The notes: generated by a model from the sequence alone, not told the origin. Shown: positions 1-9,051, counted from the first letter of the stretch. The stretch is DNA of 64,000 bases from an uncultured Craurococcus sp. (GCA_902805545.1 CADCTD010000007.1:1-64000), one strand, 5' to 3'. A program made the numbers and translations.

Positions 1-365
1 AGGTGGCGGCGCGCATCGCCACGCCGCCTGCCCCGGCCCGGCCGCGCGCGCCGGTGCCGCTGCGCATCCGGCCGGAGCCGACGGCGCCGGAGATCGGCCG
101 CGTCGCCGCCAACGAGCCGGTGCGGGTGAAGCCCGCGGGGAGCAACTACGCCCTGGTCGAGACCGACAGCGGCCTGCGCGGCTATGCGCCGGCCGGCAGC
201 TTCCCCGGGCGGCGCCCGGCCGCGGCGATGCCGGCCGGCGGCGAAGGCGGCGGCGGCGTGCGCGAGCTGGCCGCCTCCAACATCGCCAAGCGCGACAACT
301 TCAGCGAGAGCGTGACCAATGCGGAACGGGCGGCACAGGGCGGGGGCTTCGAGCTCGCTGGCTGA
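1..365 (+). CDS. SH3-domain protein, C-terminal part (cut by window edge)
   Basis: Only the last about 120 residues are visible; the frame is open to the left edge and the GTG at position 3 is probably internal. The visible part has an Ala/Pro-rich linker, then a bacterial SH3-like fold (LRIRPEPTAPEIGRV followed by VRVKPAGSNYALVETDSG and GYAP), a module found in envelope proteins that bind peptidoglycan or partner peptides. A Gly/Ala-rich tail follows. The stop lies one base before the ATG of the exported WD40-caspase gene, so the two are very likely cotranscribed and translationally coupled. The N-terminal part, which might carry a catalytic domain, is outside the window. Confidence 0.7.
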   Translation, partial: VAARIATPPAPARPRAPVPLRIRPEPTAPEIGRVAANEPVRVKPAGSNYALVETDSGLRGYAPAGSFPGRRPAAAMPAGGEGGGGVRELAASNIAKRDNFSESVTNAERAAQGGGFELAG

Positions 366-366
366 C

Positions 367-3321
367 ATGCTGCGCGCCGGCCTGCTGCTGGCCGGGTTGC
401 TGCTGGGCGCCCTGGCATCCGCCCAGCCGGCGCCGCCGGAGCCGCCGCAGCAGCCCTTCCTCCGCATCGAGGCCGGGGCGCATACCGCGCCCGTCGCCCG
501 TCTGGCGGTGGATGCCGGCGGGCAGCTCCTCGCCAGCGCGTCCGACGACAAGACGCTGCGGCTCTGGACCCTGCCGGAGGGGACGCAGCGGCTGGTGATC
601 CGCCCGCCCATCGGCATCAATGAGGACGGCGAACTCTATGCCGTCGCCCTCAGCCCGGATGGCGGGCGGGTGGCGGCGGCGGGCTTCACCGGCCAGTCCT
701 GGGACGGGGCCTTCTGCCTCTATCTCTACGATGCGCGGAGCGGGCGGCTGCTGGCGCGGCTTTCCGGCCTGCCGACGCCGGTGCAGCACCTGGCCTTCTC
801 GGCCGATGGGCTGCGGCTGGCGGCGGCGCTCGGCGGGCGGGCGGGCATCCGCGTCTTCGACGCGCGGACGGGGCAGCTGCTGTTCAACGACGCCGGCTAT
901 GGCGGACCGGCACGGATGCTGGCCTTCGACCGCGAGGGGCGACTCGCCACCGCCTCGGCCGATGGGCATGTGCGGCTCTACGCGGCGGACGGACGGCGGC
1001 TTGCCGACAGGGTACCGGTCAACGGCGCCCGGCCCTTCGGCCTGGCCTGGTCGCCGGATGGCGGGCTGATCGCCATCGGCTACGAGGACCGGCTGCGGGT
1101 GGAGGTGCTGGCGGCGGCCGACCTCCGCAGCGTCATGCTGCCGGATGTGGCGGGGCTCGCCGGCGAGGGGCTGCCGGCCGTCGCCTGGGCCGCGGATGGG
1201 CAGGGCGGCGTGCAGCTCTATGCCGGCGGCTACGCACGGCTGGCGGGGGCGCCTGCCGCCACCGGCCGGGGGGTCGCCGTTCGACGGGAGGCAGCGCCCT
1301 CCCCCTCGCCCGGGCGCGAATTCGTGGTGCGTCGCTGGACGGATTTCGGGCTCGGGCCCTCGACCGACATCCCGGCGGCGCGGGATGCGATCTCCCACCT
1401 GCTGGCGCTGCCGGGCGGAGGCGTTGCCTATGCGGCGACCGATCCTGGCTGGGGGCGGATCACGCCGGAGGGGCTGGTCGCCTTCCCGCCGCGGCCGCCT
1501 GGGGCGGATTTCCGCGCGACGGGAGCGGCCCTCGCCGCGACGGAGGATGGCACGACGCTGCGCGTGGCGCTGCGGGCGGGCGAGGCGCCGCTCGTCTTCG
1601 ACGCGCTGGACGGGCGGCTGGAGCCCGGCGCCGGCACGGCCGCCTTCCTGCCGGCGCGGACGGCGAGCGCGCGGCTGCCGGTCGCGGACTGGCACAACTC
1701 GAACCGGCCGCGGCTCGGGCAGGTCCCGCTCAGGCTCGGTGAGGGGGAATTCGCGCGGAGCCTCGCCATCCTGCCGAAGGAAGACGGCTTCCTCCTCGGC
1801 ACCGATACGCATCTCCGCCTCTTCGATGCGGCCGGACGGCCCGCGGATGCGCTGGCGGTGCCGGGGGCGGTCTGGGGGCTGACGGTCGCGGGCGACATGG
1901 CGGTCGCGGCGCTCGGCGACGGCACGCTGCGCTGGTACCGGCTGGCCGGCGGCGCGCTGGTGGAGCAGGCCGCGCTCTTCATCCAGGCGGAGACGCGGCG
2001 CTGGGCGCTCTGGACGCCGGAGGGGCTGTTCGACCATGCCGCCAATGGCGGGCAGGAGCTGGTCGGTGTGTTGCTCAACCGCGGGCGGGCGCAGAACACC
2101 GAATGGGCGAGCTTCCAGCAGGCCTATCGCGCGCTCTTTGCGCCGCAGGCCGTGCGGCGGCGGATCGCCGGGGACCAGGCACCGGCGCAGCAGCGGCTTG
2201 CGCAGCTCGGCGAGGTGCGGTCGCGCATCGGACGGTTGCCGGTGCTGGCGGCGGGCAGCGCGGCCTGCGCCGTCGTCGAGGCGGAATGCCGGCCCATCGC
2301 CTGGGATGCGCGCAGCCTTCCGGAGGGGGCGACGGCGCTGCGCCTCAGCCTCGCCACGACCGACCGAGGGCTCGGGCTCGGGCCGCTCGACGTGCTGGTG
2401 AATGACCGCATCGCCGCGCGCACCGAGGCGAAGCCGGGCGAGACCGAGGTCGAAGTCCCGCTCGACCCCGGGCCGAACCGCATCGCCACGCGCCTCTATG
2501 CGGAGGACAGGACGCTCTTCGCCGATGGGCCGGCGCTGGCCTTGCGCCGGCCGGGGGATGCGGGGCCGCCGGCGGATGCCGGGCGGCTCGTCGTGCTCGC
2601 CATCGGCGTCAACCGCTACGCCAATCCGGAGCTCGACCTGCGCTTCGCCGTGCCGGATGCGGAGACGGTGGCGGGGCTGCTGCGGGACGGCGCCGGCTCG
2701 CTCTTCCGCGAGACGCGCGTGACCGTGCTGCGCGATGCGGAGGCCTCGAGGCGCGGCGTGCTGGATGCGCTGGCGCGCGCCGCCGACGATGTCGGGCCGG
2801 GCGATACCTTCATCCTCTACATCGCCGGCCACGGCATCCGGACGCAGCCGGACAACCGCTTCCTCTTCCTCCCCGCGGATACAAGGGACACCTCCGGCTG
2901 GGCGGCGTTGCGCGCGCAGGGGATCGACGATGGCACGCTGGTCGCTGCGCTGGCGCGCATCCGGGCGCGGGATGCCTTCCTGCTGCTCGACACCTGCCAT
3001 GCCGGGCAGCTCACCATGGAGCAGCTCTCGGCCCTCGGGAACGAGACGGGGCGCTTCCTGCTCGCCGCGAGCGGCAGCGTGCAGGAGGCGCTCGACAGCT
3101 ATGACGACCGCAACGGCGTCTTCGCCTATGCGCTGCGCGAGGGGTTGCGCGGCAAGGCGGCGATGGATGCCGAGGGGCGGGTCAGCGCGCTGGGCCTCGG
3201 CGAGTGGGTGACGCGGCGGGTGCCGGAGCTGGCGCGGCAGCGGCAGCATCAGCAGGACGCCGTCTTCCGCACGGCGCAGCGGGACCTGCGCTCCTTCCCG
3301 ATCTCGCAGGTGCGGCGGTAG
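367..3321 (+). CDS. Exported WD40-repeat caspase-family (C14, metacaspase-like) protein
   Basis: A 984-residue protein. The start at 367 is preferred over an in-frame ATG at 319 because it gives a clean signal peptide (MLRAGLLLAGLLLGALASA, cleavage near residue 19) and abuts the upstream stop. Residues about 35-560 form a beta-propeller of WD40-like blades, the first being HTAPVARLAVDAGG with ASASDDKTLRLW. A linker leads to a caspase-like domain at about 740-965 that opens VVLAIGVNRYANPELDL. It keeps the catalytic dyad: His822 in YIAGHG and Cys877 in LLLDTCHAG. Bacterial metacaspase-like proteases cleave after basic residues and join propeller or SH3 modules that sense or scaffold. The substrate is unknown. 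Its export and SH3 partner suggest an envelope role, which is inference. Confidence 0.88.
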   Translation: MLRAGLLLAGLLLGALASAQPAPPEPPQQPFLRIEAGAHTAPVARLAVDAGGQLLASASDDKTLRLWTLPEGTQRLVIRPPIGINEDGELYAVALSPDGGRVAAAGFTGQSWDGAFCLYLYDARSGRLLARLSGLPTPVQHLAFSADGLRLAAALGGRAGIRVFDARTGQLLFNDAGYGGPARMLAFDREGRLATASADGHVRLYAADGRRLADRVPVNGARPFGLAWSPDGGLIAIGYEDRLRVEVLAAADLRSVMLPDVAGLAGEGLPAVAWAADGQGGVQLYAGGYARLAGAPAATGRGVAVRREAAPSPSPGREFVVRRWTDFGLGPSTDIPAARDAISHLLALPGGGVAYAATDPGWGRITPEGLVAFPPRPPGADFRATGAALAATEDGTTLRVALRAGEAPLVFDALDGRLEPGAGTAAFLPARTASARLPVADWHNSNRPRLGQVPLRLGEGEFARSLAILPKEDGFLLGTDTHLRLFDAAGRPADALAVPGAVWGLTVAGDMAVAALGDGTLRWYRLAGGALVEQAALFIQAETRRWALWTPEGLFDHAANGGQELVGVLLNRGRAQNTEWASFQQAYRALFAPQAVRRRIAGDQAPAQQRLAQLGEVRSRIGRLPVLAAGSAACAVVEAECRPIAWDARSLPEGATALRLSLATTDRGLGLGPLDVLVNDRIAARTEAKPGETEVEVPLDPGPNRIATRLYAEDRTLFADGPALALRRPGDAGPPADAGRLVVLAIGVNRYANPELDLRFAVPDAETVAGLLRDGAGSLFRETRVTVLRDAEASRRGVLDALARAADDVGPGDTFILYIAGHGIRTQPDNRFLFLPADTRDTSGWAALRAQGIDDGTLVAALARIRARDAFLLLDTCHAGQLTMEQLSALGNETGRFLLAASGSVQEALDSYDDRNGVFAYALREGLRGKAAMDAEGRVSALGLGEWVTRRVPELARQRQHQQDAVFRTAQRDLRSFPISQVRR

Positions 3322-3349
3322 GCTTTCCTCCTCACTGAGGAGCAAGCGC

Positions 3350-3949
3350 ATGTCCACGCCACCCGACCGCGAGGCGCCGGCCGAGCACCCCATCGAGGCG
3401 CTGCTGCGGCGGCGCTGGAGCCCGCGCAGCTTCACCGGGGCGCCGGTCGAGGATGCCGCGCTCGCCAGCCTGCTGGAGGCGGCACGCTGGGCCGCAAGCT
3501 CCAGCAACCAGCAGCCCTGGCACCTCATCATCGCGCGCCGGGAGCGGGAGCCGGAGGCCTTCGCCAGGCTTCTCGGCGTGCTCGCCTCGGGCAACCAGGC
3601 CTGGGCCGGAAATGCCAGCGTGCTGATGCTGGCGGTCGCGCGCATGGTGAATCCGGTGAACGGCAACCCGAACCGCCACGCCTTCTACGACACCGGCGCA
3701 GCGATGGCGCAGATGGCGCTGCAGGCGGCGGCGCTCGGGATGCAGATGCACCAGATGGGCGGCTTCGACACGGCGAGGGCGCGGGAGGTCTTCGCCATTC
3801 CCGAGGGCTACGAGCCGGCGGCGGCGATCGCTCTCGGCCCGGTCGGCTTGGCGGAGGCGCTGCCCGAGGCCCTGGCGGCGCGGGAGGTCGCGCCGCGGCA
3901 GCGCAGGCCCGTCGGCGAATGGGCCTTCTTCGGCGGGTGGCAGGGCTAG
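3350..3949 (+). CDS. Nitroreductase family protein
   Basis: A 199-residue FMN-dependent nitroreductase-fold protein. The N-terminus has the family pattern LLRRRWSPRSFTG followed by RWAASSSNQQPWHLIIAR, the segments that bind FMN phosphate and isoalloxazine. The C-terminal half has LGMQMHQMGGFD and IPEGYEPAAAIALGPVG. Length is normal for the family. These enzymes transfer electrons from NAD(P)H to nitro-aromatics, quinones or flavins in the cytoplasm; the substrate cannot be told here. A GAGG ribosome binding site lies about 10 bases before the ATG. It starts 28 bases after the caspase gene on the same strand but has no evident functional link to it. Confidence 0.9.
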   Translation: MSTPPDREAPAEHPIEALLRRRWSPRSFTGAPVEDAALASLLEAARWAASSSNQQPWHLIIARREREPEAFARLLGVLASGNQAWAGNASVLMLAVARMVNPVNGNPNRHAFYDTGAAMAQMALQAAALGMQMHQMGGFDTARAREVFAIPEGYEPAAAIALGPVGLAEALPEALAAREVAPRQRRPVGEWAFFGGWQG

Positions 3950-4460
3950 GCACGACGGAGGCGGTGCAGTCCGGCCGCATCGCCATCGCCCCGCTCGCCG
4001 GGAAACGGGCGGTATGGCGCGATGCGGGCGACCGGGAGCGCTTCGCCACCTGCCGCACGGGGACGGCCCTATGCGCGCCACCTGGCGTCAGGCACCGCCG
4101 CGGGAGGCCATCGTGGCAGGCGGGAGGGCTGGGCGCGCAGCATCTCCATCCCCCATGTCCTCGGTGGGCATGGCACGGACATTGCCGGCATCCGCTCCAC
4201 CGGCCGGACCGCCATGCCCCTCAGCCAGCGCGCCGCGACGCCTGGCGCGCCGGTCGACATGGCCTGCATTCGCGGTTCCGCGATCCCCTCGAGAGGCGGG
4301 ACAGGCCGGACGGGACGGGATGGGCCGTGGTGCTGCGCCAGCCGGCCGAGAAGAAGGGTCGGGCAGGTCCGGCGGTGATGGCGCACTTGCCGGAGGGCTA
4401 CGGCAAACACCGATCAGGTGGATTGGCCTGATCGGAGTAGTCTGCTCGACCAGACAACAG

Positions 4461-4506
4461 GCTGGAGCGGGTTCCGTGAGCCAGGCCGAACGGAAACCGC
4501 TCCAGC
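4461..4506. repeat. Long imperfect inverted repeat (REP-like hairpin)
   Basis: GCTGGAGCGGGTTCCGT (4461-4477) pairs with ACGGAAACCGCTCCAGC (4490-4506): 17-bp arms, one mismatch, 12-base loop. It has no following T-run. The right-arm core ACGGAA(A)CCGCTCC recurs at 60902-60914, so this may be a dispersed intergenic repeat family rather than a terminator. Confidence 0.6.
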
Positions 4507-4589
4507 GGCATCCCGCTTGCCTGACGACGCGGATCGGACGTGCGGCGAGGACCGGCCTGCCGGGGCTCAGGAGCGCAGAGAGGGAAGCG

Positions 4590-4628
4590 CTCTACGCCCG
4601 CGGAGCGCGATGGCTTGCGGGCGTAGAG
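4590..4628 (-). terminator. Stem-loop after the histone-like gene
   Basis: CTCTACGCCCGC (4590-4601) and GCGGGCGTAGAG (4617-4628) form a perfect 12-bp stem with a 15-base loop, 10 bases beyond the stop codon of the minus-strand gene at 4639. The sequence after the stem on that strand is pyrimidine-rich (CGCTTCCCTCTC) but lacks a strong U-run. Confidence 0.55.
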
Positions 4629-4638
4629 TAAGTTGGGC

Positions 4639-5310
4639 TCAGGTCGCCGGGGTCTCGGCCTCGGCGGCCATCGGCGCGGGCGCCGGCGCCGGCGCAGCGG
4701 AGGTCATCGCCGCGGCCTTCTTCGCGGCGCGGGTGGCTGCACCCTTCCTCGCCGCTTCGGAGCGGGCGGAGGTCGCTGGCGCGGCCTTCTTCGCGGCCGG
4801 CTTCGCCACGGCCCTGCGGGCAGCGGGCTTCTTCGCGGCGACGGCCTTCTTCGGCGCAGCCTTGCGGGCAACGGCCCTCTTCGGCGCCGCCTTCTTGGCG
4901 ACGGCCTTGCGCGCGGTGGGCTTCTTCGCGGCGGCGGCGCGCTTCGGCGCGGCCTTCCTGGCGACGGCCTTCTTGGCGACGGCCTTGCGCGCGGTGGGCT
5001 TCCTCGCGGCAGCGGCCTTCTTCGGCGCAGCCTTGCGGGCGGCGGGCTTCTTCACCGCAGCGGCGCGCTTCGGCGCGGCCTTCTTCGCAGCCGGCTTCCT
5101 GGCGGCGGCCTTCTTCGGCGCAGCCTTTTTCGGCGCGGCCTTCTTCGCCACCGGCTTCTTGGCGACAACCTTGCGGGCGGCCGGCTTCTTCGCGGCGGCG
5201 CGGCTGCGCGCGGTCACCGGCTTCTTCGCGGTGCGGCGGCTGGTGGCGACGGCCATCGGCTGCGCGCGATCAGCGGCAGGGGTCTCGGGAGTATCGGTCA
5301 CTGTTGGCAT
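4639..5310 (-). CDS. Histone H1-like Lys/Ala/Pro-rich DNA-binding protein
   Basis: A 223-residue, extremely basic, low-complexity protein. After about 25 N-terminal residues almost the whole chain is built of short AAKKP, AAPKKA, TARKAVAKK and AAPKRA repeats, ending in an Ala/Pro tail without Lys (APAPAPMAAEAETPAT). This composition matches bacterial histone-H1-like and AlgP/HctB-like proteins that bind DNA or RNA through an unstructured Lys-rich tail and compact the nucleoid. No globular domain is visible. The start is uncertain: AAGGAG directly touches the ATG at 5310, whereas a GTG three codons on (5301) sits 9 bases after it, an ideal spacing. Repeat-mediated length variation between strains is likely. 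Confidence 0.85.
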   Translation of the reverse strand: MPTVTDTPETPAADRAQPMAVATSRRTAKKPVTARSRAAAKKPAARKVVAKKPVAKKAAPKKAAPKKAAARKPAAKKAAPKRAAAVKKPAARKAAPKKAAAARKPTARKAVAKKAVARKAAPKRAAAAKKPTARKAVAKKAAPKRAVARKAAPKKAVAAKKPAARRAVAKPAAKKAAPATSARSEAARKGAATRAAKKAAAMTSAAPAPAPAPMAAEAETPAT

Positions 5311-5671
5311 CTCCTTGCACAGTCAGGTTGGGCGCATTCCGGTGTTGATCGGGCGGCAGCGCGAAGGCGCCTCGCCCGGGTGGTGGCAGCGGGCATCGCA
5401 GTCCAGGCCAAGTGGGCAGCACGCGGTGGCGGGCGATCGGCGGCGTGGTGCCGCATCGTGCTGCCGCCTTCCGCATATCCGGCATCGGGCATTAGAACTC
5501 TGCCCTGCTCCGGCACGACGAATGCGACGAACCGCGCCGCATCGTCTTCCTGCCTCCGGTCCATGGACCGTCCTTCCCTGCTGCGGCACGCTGTCGCCGG
5601 ATGGCTCCGCGAGGTGCGGCGGTGTGGGAACCGCCGAACGAATCGCATGCAACATCGTGCGCGCGAATCAC

Positions 5672-5700
5672 GCTATCTGCACACGCAACCACCATGTCAA
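5672..5700 (-). promoter_or_regulatory. Candidate sigma70 promoter for the histone-like gene
   Basis: On the minus strand a perfect -35 box TTGACA (5695-5700) is followed after 17 bases by GATAGC (5672-5677), which shares three bases with the -10 consensus. The surroundings are less GC-rich than the genes. It would start transcription near 5665, about 355 nt before the downstream start codon. Confidence 0.4.
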
Positions 5701-5750
5701 CAGAAACCGCAATTCATGCTTCGCTTTTATGCGCGGAGCGCGCATGCAAA

Positions 5751-5776
5751 CGGCCGCCGGATCGCTCCGGCGGCCG
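5751..5776 (-). terminator. Rho-independent-like terminator after prpC
   Basis: CGGCCGCCGG and CCGGCGGCCG form a perfect 10-bp GC stem with a 6-base loop, 27 bases past the prpC stop. On the minus strand the stem is followed by TTT, a short U-tract. Confidence 0.65.
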
Positions 5777-5803
5777 CTGTCGGATGCGCGATGATGCTGC
5801 CGT

Positions 5804-6937
5804 TCAGCGCTGGTCGAGCGGCGGCACCGGGCGCTGCTCCGCCCCGACATAGTGCGAGAGCGGGCGGATCAACCGGTTGTCGGCGGCCTGCTCGAAGACA
5901 TGCGCCGCCCAGCCGGTGATGCGCGAGGCGACGAAGATCGGGGTGAAGAGCGGGATGTCGAAGCCCATCAGGTAGTAGGCGGGGCCGGCCGGGAAATCGA
6001 GGTTCGGGTGGATGTTCTTCTCCCTCAGCATCTTCGCCGCCAGCACGCGGGAGGTCTCCATCCAGCGCCGGTCGCCGACCACCTCGGCCATGCGCTCGGC
6101 ATACTTGGTCATGGTGGGCACGCGGCTGTCGCCGTTCTTGTAGACGCGATGGCCGAAGCCCATCACCAGCGCCTTGTGGTCGAAGCGGGAGGAGAGCCAC
6201 TCCTCCGCCTGCTCCGGCCCGCCGACCTCCTTCAGCATGTGCATCACGGCCTCGTTGGCGCCGCCATGCAGCGGGCCCTTCAGCGCCGCGATGCCGGCGG
6301 TGATGGCGCCGTGGATGTCCGCGCCCGTCGAGGTCACCAGCCGCGCCGTGTAGGTCGAGGCATTGAAGGTGTGCTCGGCATAGAGGATCAGCGAGACGTC
6401 GAAGGCCTTCAGCACCTCGGGCTGCGGGATCTTGCCGAAGACGAGGTTGAAGAAATTCTCGCCGAAGGTATGGGCCGGGTTCGGCTCGATCGGCTCGAGG
6501 CCCTTCGCGGCACGATGGGCGGCGGCGACGGCGGTCGGGATCTTCGCGAGCAGGCGCGCGGCCTTGCGCCGGGTGGCCGGTTCGGAGACGTCGCCGCTCT
6601 CCGGATCCTCCATCCCCATGAAGGAGACGGCGGTGCGGATGGCGTCCATCGGGTGGGCGTCGTGCGGGAAGTCCCTGATGACGCGGTGCAGCGCCGGGCT
6701 GATGGCGCGCTGGCCGGCAACCTCCTGGTTGAAGGCGGCGAGCTGGGCCTGGTTCGGCAGCTCGCCGTTCCAGAGCAGGTAGGCGACCTCCTCGAAGCTG
6801 CAGGTCTCGCAGAGGTCCTGCACGGCATAGCCGCGATAGGTGAGGCTGTTGGTCTCCGGCATCACCTTGGAGACGGCGGAGACATCGGCATAGACGCCGA
6901 CGAGGCCCTTCTTGATGTCGGGGGTGGCTTCGCTCAT
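5804..6937 (-). CDS. prpC: Citrate synthase family, 2-methylcitrate synthase type
   Basis: A 377-residue short-form citrate synthase. The N-terminus (IKKGLVGVYADVSAVSK, then PETNSLTYRGYAVQDL) resembles 2-methylcitrate synthases that also accept acetyl-CoA. Catalytic residues are present: His224 in GPLHGGA, His263 in GFGHRVYKNGD and Asp314 in NLDFPAG. It condenses propionyl-CoA (and probably acetyl-CoA) with oxaloacetate in the cytoplasm. The start at 6937 follows AAGGAG and overlaps the stop of the upstream acetyltransferase gene (ATGA), so the 43-residue extension available upstream is rejected. It is the last gene of prpD - GNAT - prpC. The prpB lyase is not in the window. Whether it also serves the TCA cycle cannot be told. 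Confidence 0.9.
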   Translation of the reverse strand: MSEATPDIKKGLVGVYADVSAVSKVMPETNSLTYRGYAVQDLCETCSFEEVAYLLWNGELPNQAQLAAFNQEVAGQRAISPALHRVIRDFPHDAHPMDAIRTAVSFMGMEDPESGDVSEPATRRKAARLLAKIPTAVAAAHRAAKGLEPIEPNPAHTFGENFFNLVFGKIPQPEVLKAFDVSLILYAEHTFNASTYTARLVTSTGADIHGAITAGIAALKGPLHGGANEAVMHMLKEVGGPEQAEEWLSSRFDHKALVMGFGHRVYKNGDSRVPTMTKYAERMAEVVGDRRWMETSRVLAAKMLREKNIHPNLDFPAGPAYYLMGFDIPLFTPIFVASRITGWAAHVFEQAADNRLIRPLSHYVGAEQRPVPPLDQR

Positions 6938-7425
6938 GCGCTCTCTCCTTTGCGTGTGCCCAGTGGCACGTATGAGTCCGGCGGCGGGGCCCAGGCGAGG
7001 ATCACGTCCGGCTCCCCCTCCGCATTGGCCGTGGCGTCGCGGCAGGCGATGGCCCGGAAGCCGCACCGCCCATAGAAGGCGAGCGCGGCCCGGTTGCGCC
7101 GGAAGCAGGCGAGGCGGAGGCCGCCCGGCGCGGCGGCCTTCGCCGTCTCCAGCAACGTGGTGCCGATGCCCCGGCGATGCAGGGCGGGCGTCACGTAGAG
7201 GTGCAGCACCTCGTCCCCCTCCCGGGCGAGGTAGCCGACCGGCTGGCCCGCCTGTACCGCGACGGTGGTGCGGCAGCGGGCCAGCAGCTCGCCGGCGAAC
7301 CAGGCGAGCATCTCCGCCTCCGTCCAGGGCCGCGCCAGGCCGGGCAGCGCGGCGTCGAGCGCGGCCCGATGGATGGCGACCAATGCCGGCGCGTCGGCCG
7401 GCCTGCCGGGGCGGAGGGCGATCAT
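6934..7425 (-). CDS. GNAT family N-acetyltransferase
   Basis: A 163-residue single-domain GNAT protein. Acetyl-CoA-binding motif A reads LHLYVTPALHRRGIGTTLLETAK (with the RxxGIG pyrophosphate loop), followed by the motif B region LACFRRNRAALAFYGRCGFRAI. GNATs acetylate amines of small molecules or protein lysines. It sits inside the methylcitrate operon: 4 bases after prpD, with a 4-bp overlap (ATGA) into prpC. That makes a role tied to the pathway plausible, for example lysine acylation of an acyl-CoA enzyme, but this is inference and it may simply be a passenger. Confidence 0.88.
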   Translation of the reverse strand: MIALRPGRPADAPALVAIHRAALDAALPGLARPWTEAEMLAWFAGELLARCRTTVAVQAGQPVGYLAREGDEVLHLYVTPALHRRGIGTTLLETAKAAAPGGLRLACFRRNRAALAFYGRCGFRAIACRDATANAEGEPDVILAWAPPPDSYVPLGTRKGESA

Positions 7426-7429
7426 CGGG

Positions 7430-8968
7430 CTAGAAGATCCCGGGCTTCCCTTCGGCCAGCGCGCCCTTGGGAAGGGCGACGTTCAGCACCTCGAGCTCCC
7501 CGGCGGGGATGCGGGCGAGGTCCTGCACATCGGCCAGGAACCGCTCGCTCTCCTTCGCCGAGATGAGGCCGTCGGTCAGGATCTGGAACTTGTTGATGTA
7601 GTCGGCCCGGCCGAAGGGCTTCGCCCCGAGCGGATGGGCGTTGGCGACGGCCATCTCGTCATTCAGCACCGAGCCGTCCTTCATGATGATCTCGACGCGG
7701 CCGCCGAAGGAGAGCTCGTTCGGGTCGCGCGAGTGGTAGCGGCGGGTCCAGGCTGGCTCCTCCCGCGTCTCGATCTTGTGCCAGAGGCGGACGGTGTCGG
7801 CACGCGCGGCCCGCTTCGGGGCATAGCTGTCGACATGGTGCCAGCGCCCGTCCTGCAGGGCGACGGCGAAGATGTACATGATGGAGTGGTCGAGGGTCTC
7901 GCGGCTCGCCTTCGGGTCCATCTTCTGCGGGTCGTTGGCGCCGGTGCCGATGACATAGTGGGTGTGGTGGGAGGTGTGGATGACCACCTTTTCGATGTCG
8001 TCGACGTTGGAGATCTTCTCCCGCATCCGGAAGGCGAGGTCGATCAGCGCCTGGGACTGGTACTCGGCCGAGTGCTCCTTGGTGTAGCTGTCGAGGATGG
8101 CGCGCTTCGGCTCGCCCGGGGCCGGCAGGGGGACCTCGTAGTAGACCGGCTCGTAGGCCGCCGTGCGGCCCTCCTTGTCGGCGACGGTGCGGCCCGAGAG
8201 GACCCAGCCGATGACGCTGTCCTCGCCTTCATAGATGGGGGAGGGCGCGCCCTCGCCGCGCATGGCGCGGTCCACGGCCTCGACCGCCAGCTTGCCGGCA
8301 TGGGCCGGGGCGAAGGCCTTCCAGGAGCTGATCTCGCCCTTGCGGCTCTGGCGGAAGGAGATCGAGACATGCAGCGCCTGCTGCACCGCCTGGTAGATCG
8401 TCTCCTGCGGCAGCTTCAGCAGGGTGCCGATGCCGGCCGCCGCCGCGGGGCAGAGATGGGCGATGTGGTCCACCTTGTGCTCGTGCAGGCAGATCGCGCG
8501 TACCAGGTCGATCTGGATCTCGTAGCCGGTGGCCAGCCCCCGGATCAGGTCCTTGCCCGACTTCTCCATGGTCTGCGCGACGGCGAGGATGGGGGGGATG
8601 TTGTCGCCGGGGTGGGAGTAGTCGGCGGCGAGGAAGGTGTCGTGCATGTCGAGCTCGCGCACCGCCGTGCCGTTCGCCCAGGCCGCCCATTCGGGGGAGA
8701 AGCGCTTGCCCGGCGCCACGCCGAAGATCGTCGCGCCCCCCTTCCGCGGATGGCCGAGCGCCATGGTGCGGGCGGAGGTGACGGGGCGGCGGTTGATGGC
8801 GGCGATGGCGACGGAGGCGTTGTCGATGATCCGGTTGATGATCATCCCGGTCACGTCCTTCTCGACCGCGACCTTGTCGGCGGCGACGCCGGCGATCTTC
8901 CAGGCGAGCTGGTCCTCGCGCTTCAGCAGCGACTTGGACGGATGGAGCTTCACTGCGTGTTTCTGCAT
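7430..8968 (-). CDS. prpD: 2-methylcitrate dehydratase (MmgE/PrpD family)
   Basis: A 512-residue MmgE/PrpD protein, close to the usual length of about 480-510. Family signatures include [38 protein letters not shown] followed by [24 protein letters not shown], and [18 protein letters not shown]-like segments in mid-protein. It dehydrates 2-methylcitrate to 2-methyl-cis-aconitate in propionate catabolism. The start at 8968 is chosen over an in-frame ATG at 9022; the longer form would add a Pro/Gly-rich tail and run toward the divergent LysR promoter. It is the first gene of the operon with GNAT and prpC, presumably controlled by the LysR gene across a roughly 120-bp intergenic region. Confidence 0.9.
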   Translation of the reverse strand: MQKHAVKLHPSKSLLKREDQLAWKIAGVAADKVAVEKDVTGMIINRIIDNASVAIAAINRRPVTSARTMALGHPRKGGATIFGVAPGKRFSPEWAAWANGTAVRELDMHDTFLAADYSHPGDNIPPILAVAQTMEKSGKDLIRGLATGYEIQIDLVRAICLHEHKVDHIAHLCPAAAAGIGTLLKLPQETIYQAVQQALHVSISFRQSRKGEISSWKAFAPAHAGKLAVEAVDRAMRGEGAPSPIYEGEDSVIGWVLSGRTVADKEGRTAAYEPVYYEVPLPAPGEPKRAILDSYTKEHSAEYQSQALIDLAFRMREKISNVDDIEKVVIHTSHHTHYVIGTGANDPQKMDPKASRETLDHSIMYIFAVALQDGRWHHVDSYAPKRAARADTVRLWHKIETREEPAWTRRYHSRDPNELSFGGRVEIIMKDGSVLNDEMAVANAHPLGAKPFGRADYINKFQILTDGLISAKESERFLADVQDLARIPAGELEVLNVALPKGALAEGKPGIF

Positions 8969-9051
8969 CGGTGGCTGTCCCCCGGCGGGTGGTGAGGGAT
9001 GCTTTGTCCTCCCCTCGGCCATCTTCGTCCATTCCGATTGACCGGCAAGGA

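Larger units (their letters stand above)
3950..4638. other. Intergenic region, 689 bp, no convincing gene
   Basis: Open frames on both strands here have Arg/Pro/Gly-rich translations with no recognisable domain or ribosome binding site. The recognisable elements are a 17-bp-arm hairpin at 4461-4506 and a 12-bp-arm hairpin at 4590-4628, the latter just after the stop of the minus-strand histone-like gene. The region separates two convergent genes. Confidence 0.6.
5311..5803. other. Intergenic region, 493 bp
   Basis: It lies between the histone-like gene and prpC, both on the minus strand. It holds the probable prpC terminator (5751-5776) and a candidate sigma70 promoter (5672-5700). The rest, 5311-5665, would be a leader of about 355 nt for the histone-like gene if that promoter is used. 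I see no credible coding frame in it. Confidence 0.55.

Noticed and set aside
301-3666. 1121-residue minus-strand frame
   Set aside because: Antisense to the WD40-caspase gene; Arg/Pro/Gly-rich translation with no domain, a GC-driven shadow.
4014-4631. 205-residue plus-strand frame in the 3950-4638 gap
   Set aside because: No ribosome binding site or domain; Pro/Arg-rich; contains a long hairpin.
4639-5310. Repetitive DNA as tandem repeat or CRISPR
   Set aside because: The repeats are codon-level AAKKP-type coding repeats in a single open frame; no spacers.
5804-7066. Long form of prpC starting at 7066
   Set aside because: The 43-residue extension is Arg/Gly-rich, overlaps the acetyltransferase gene and lacks a ribosome binding site.
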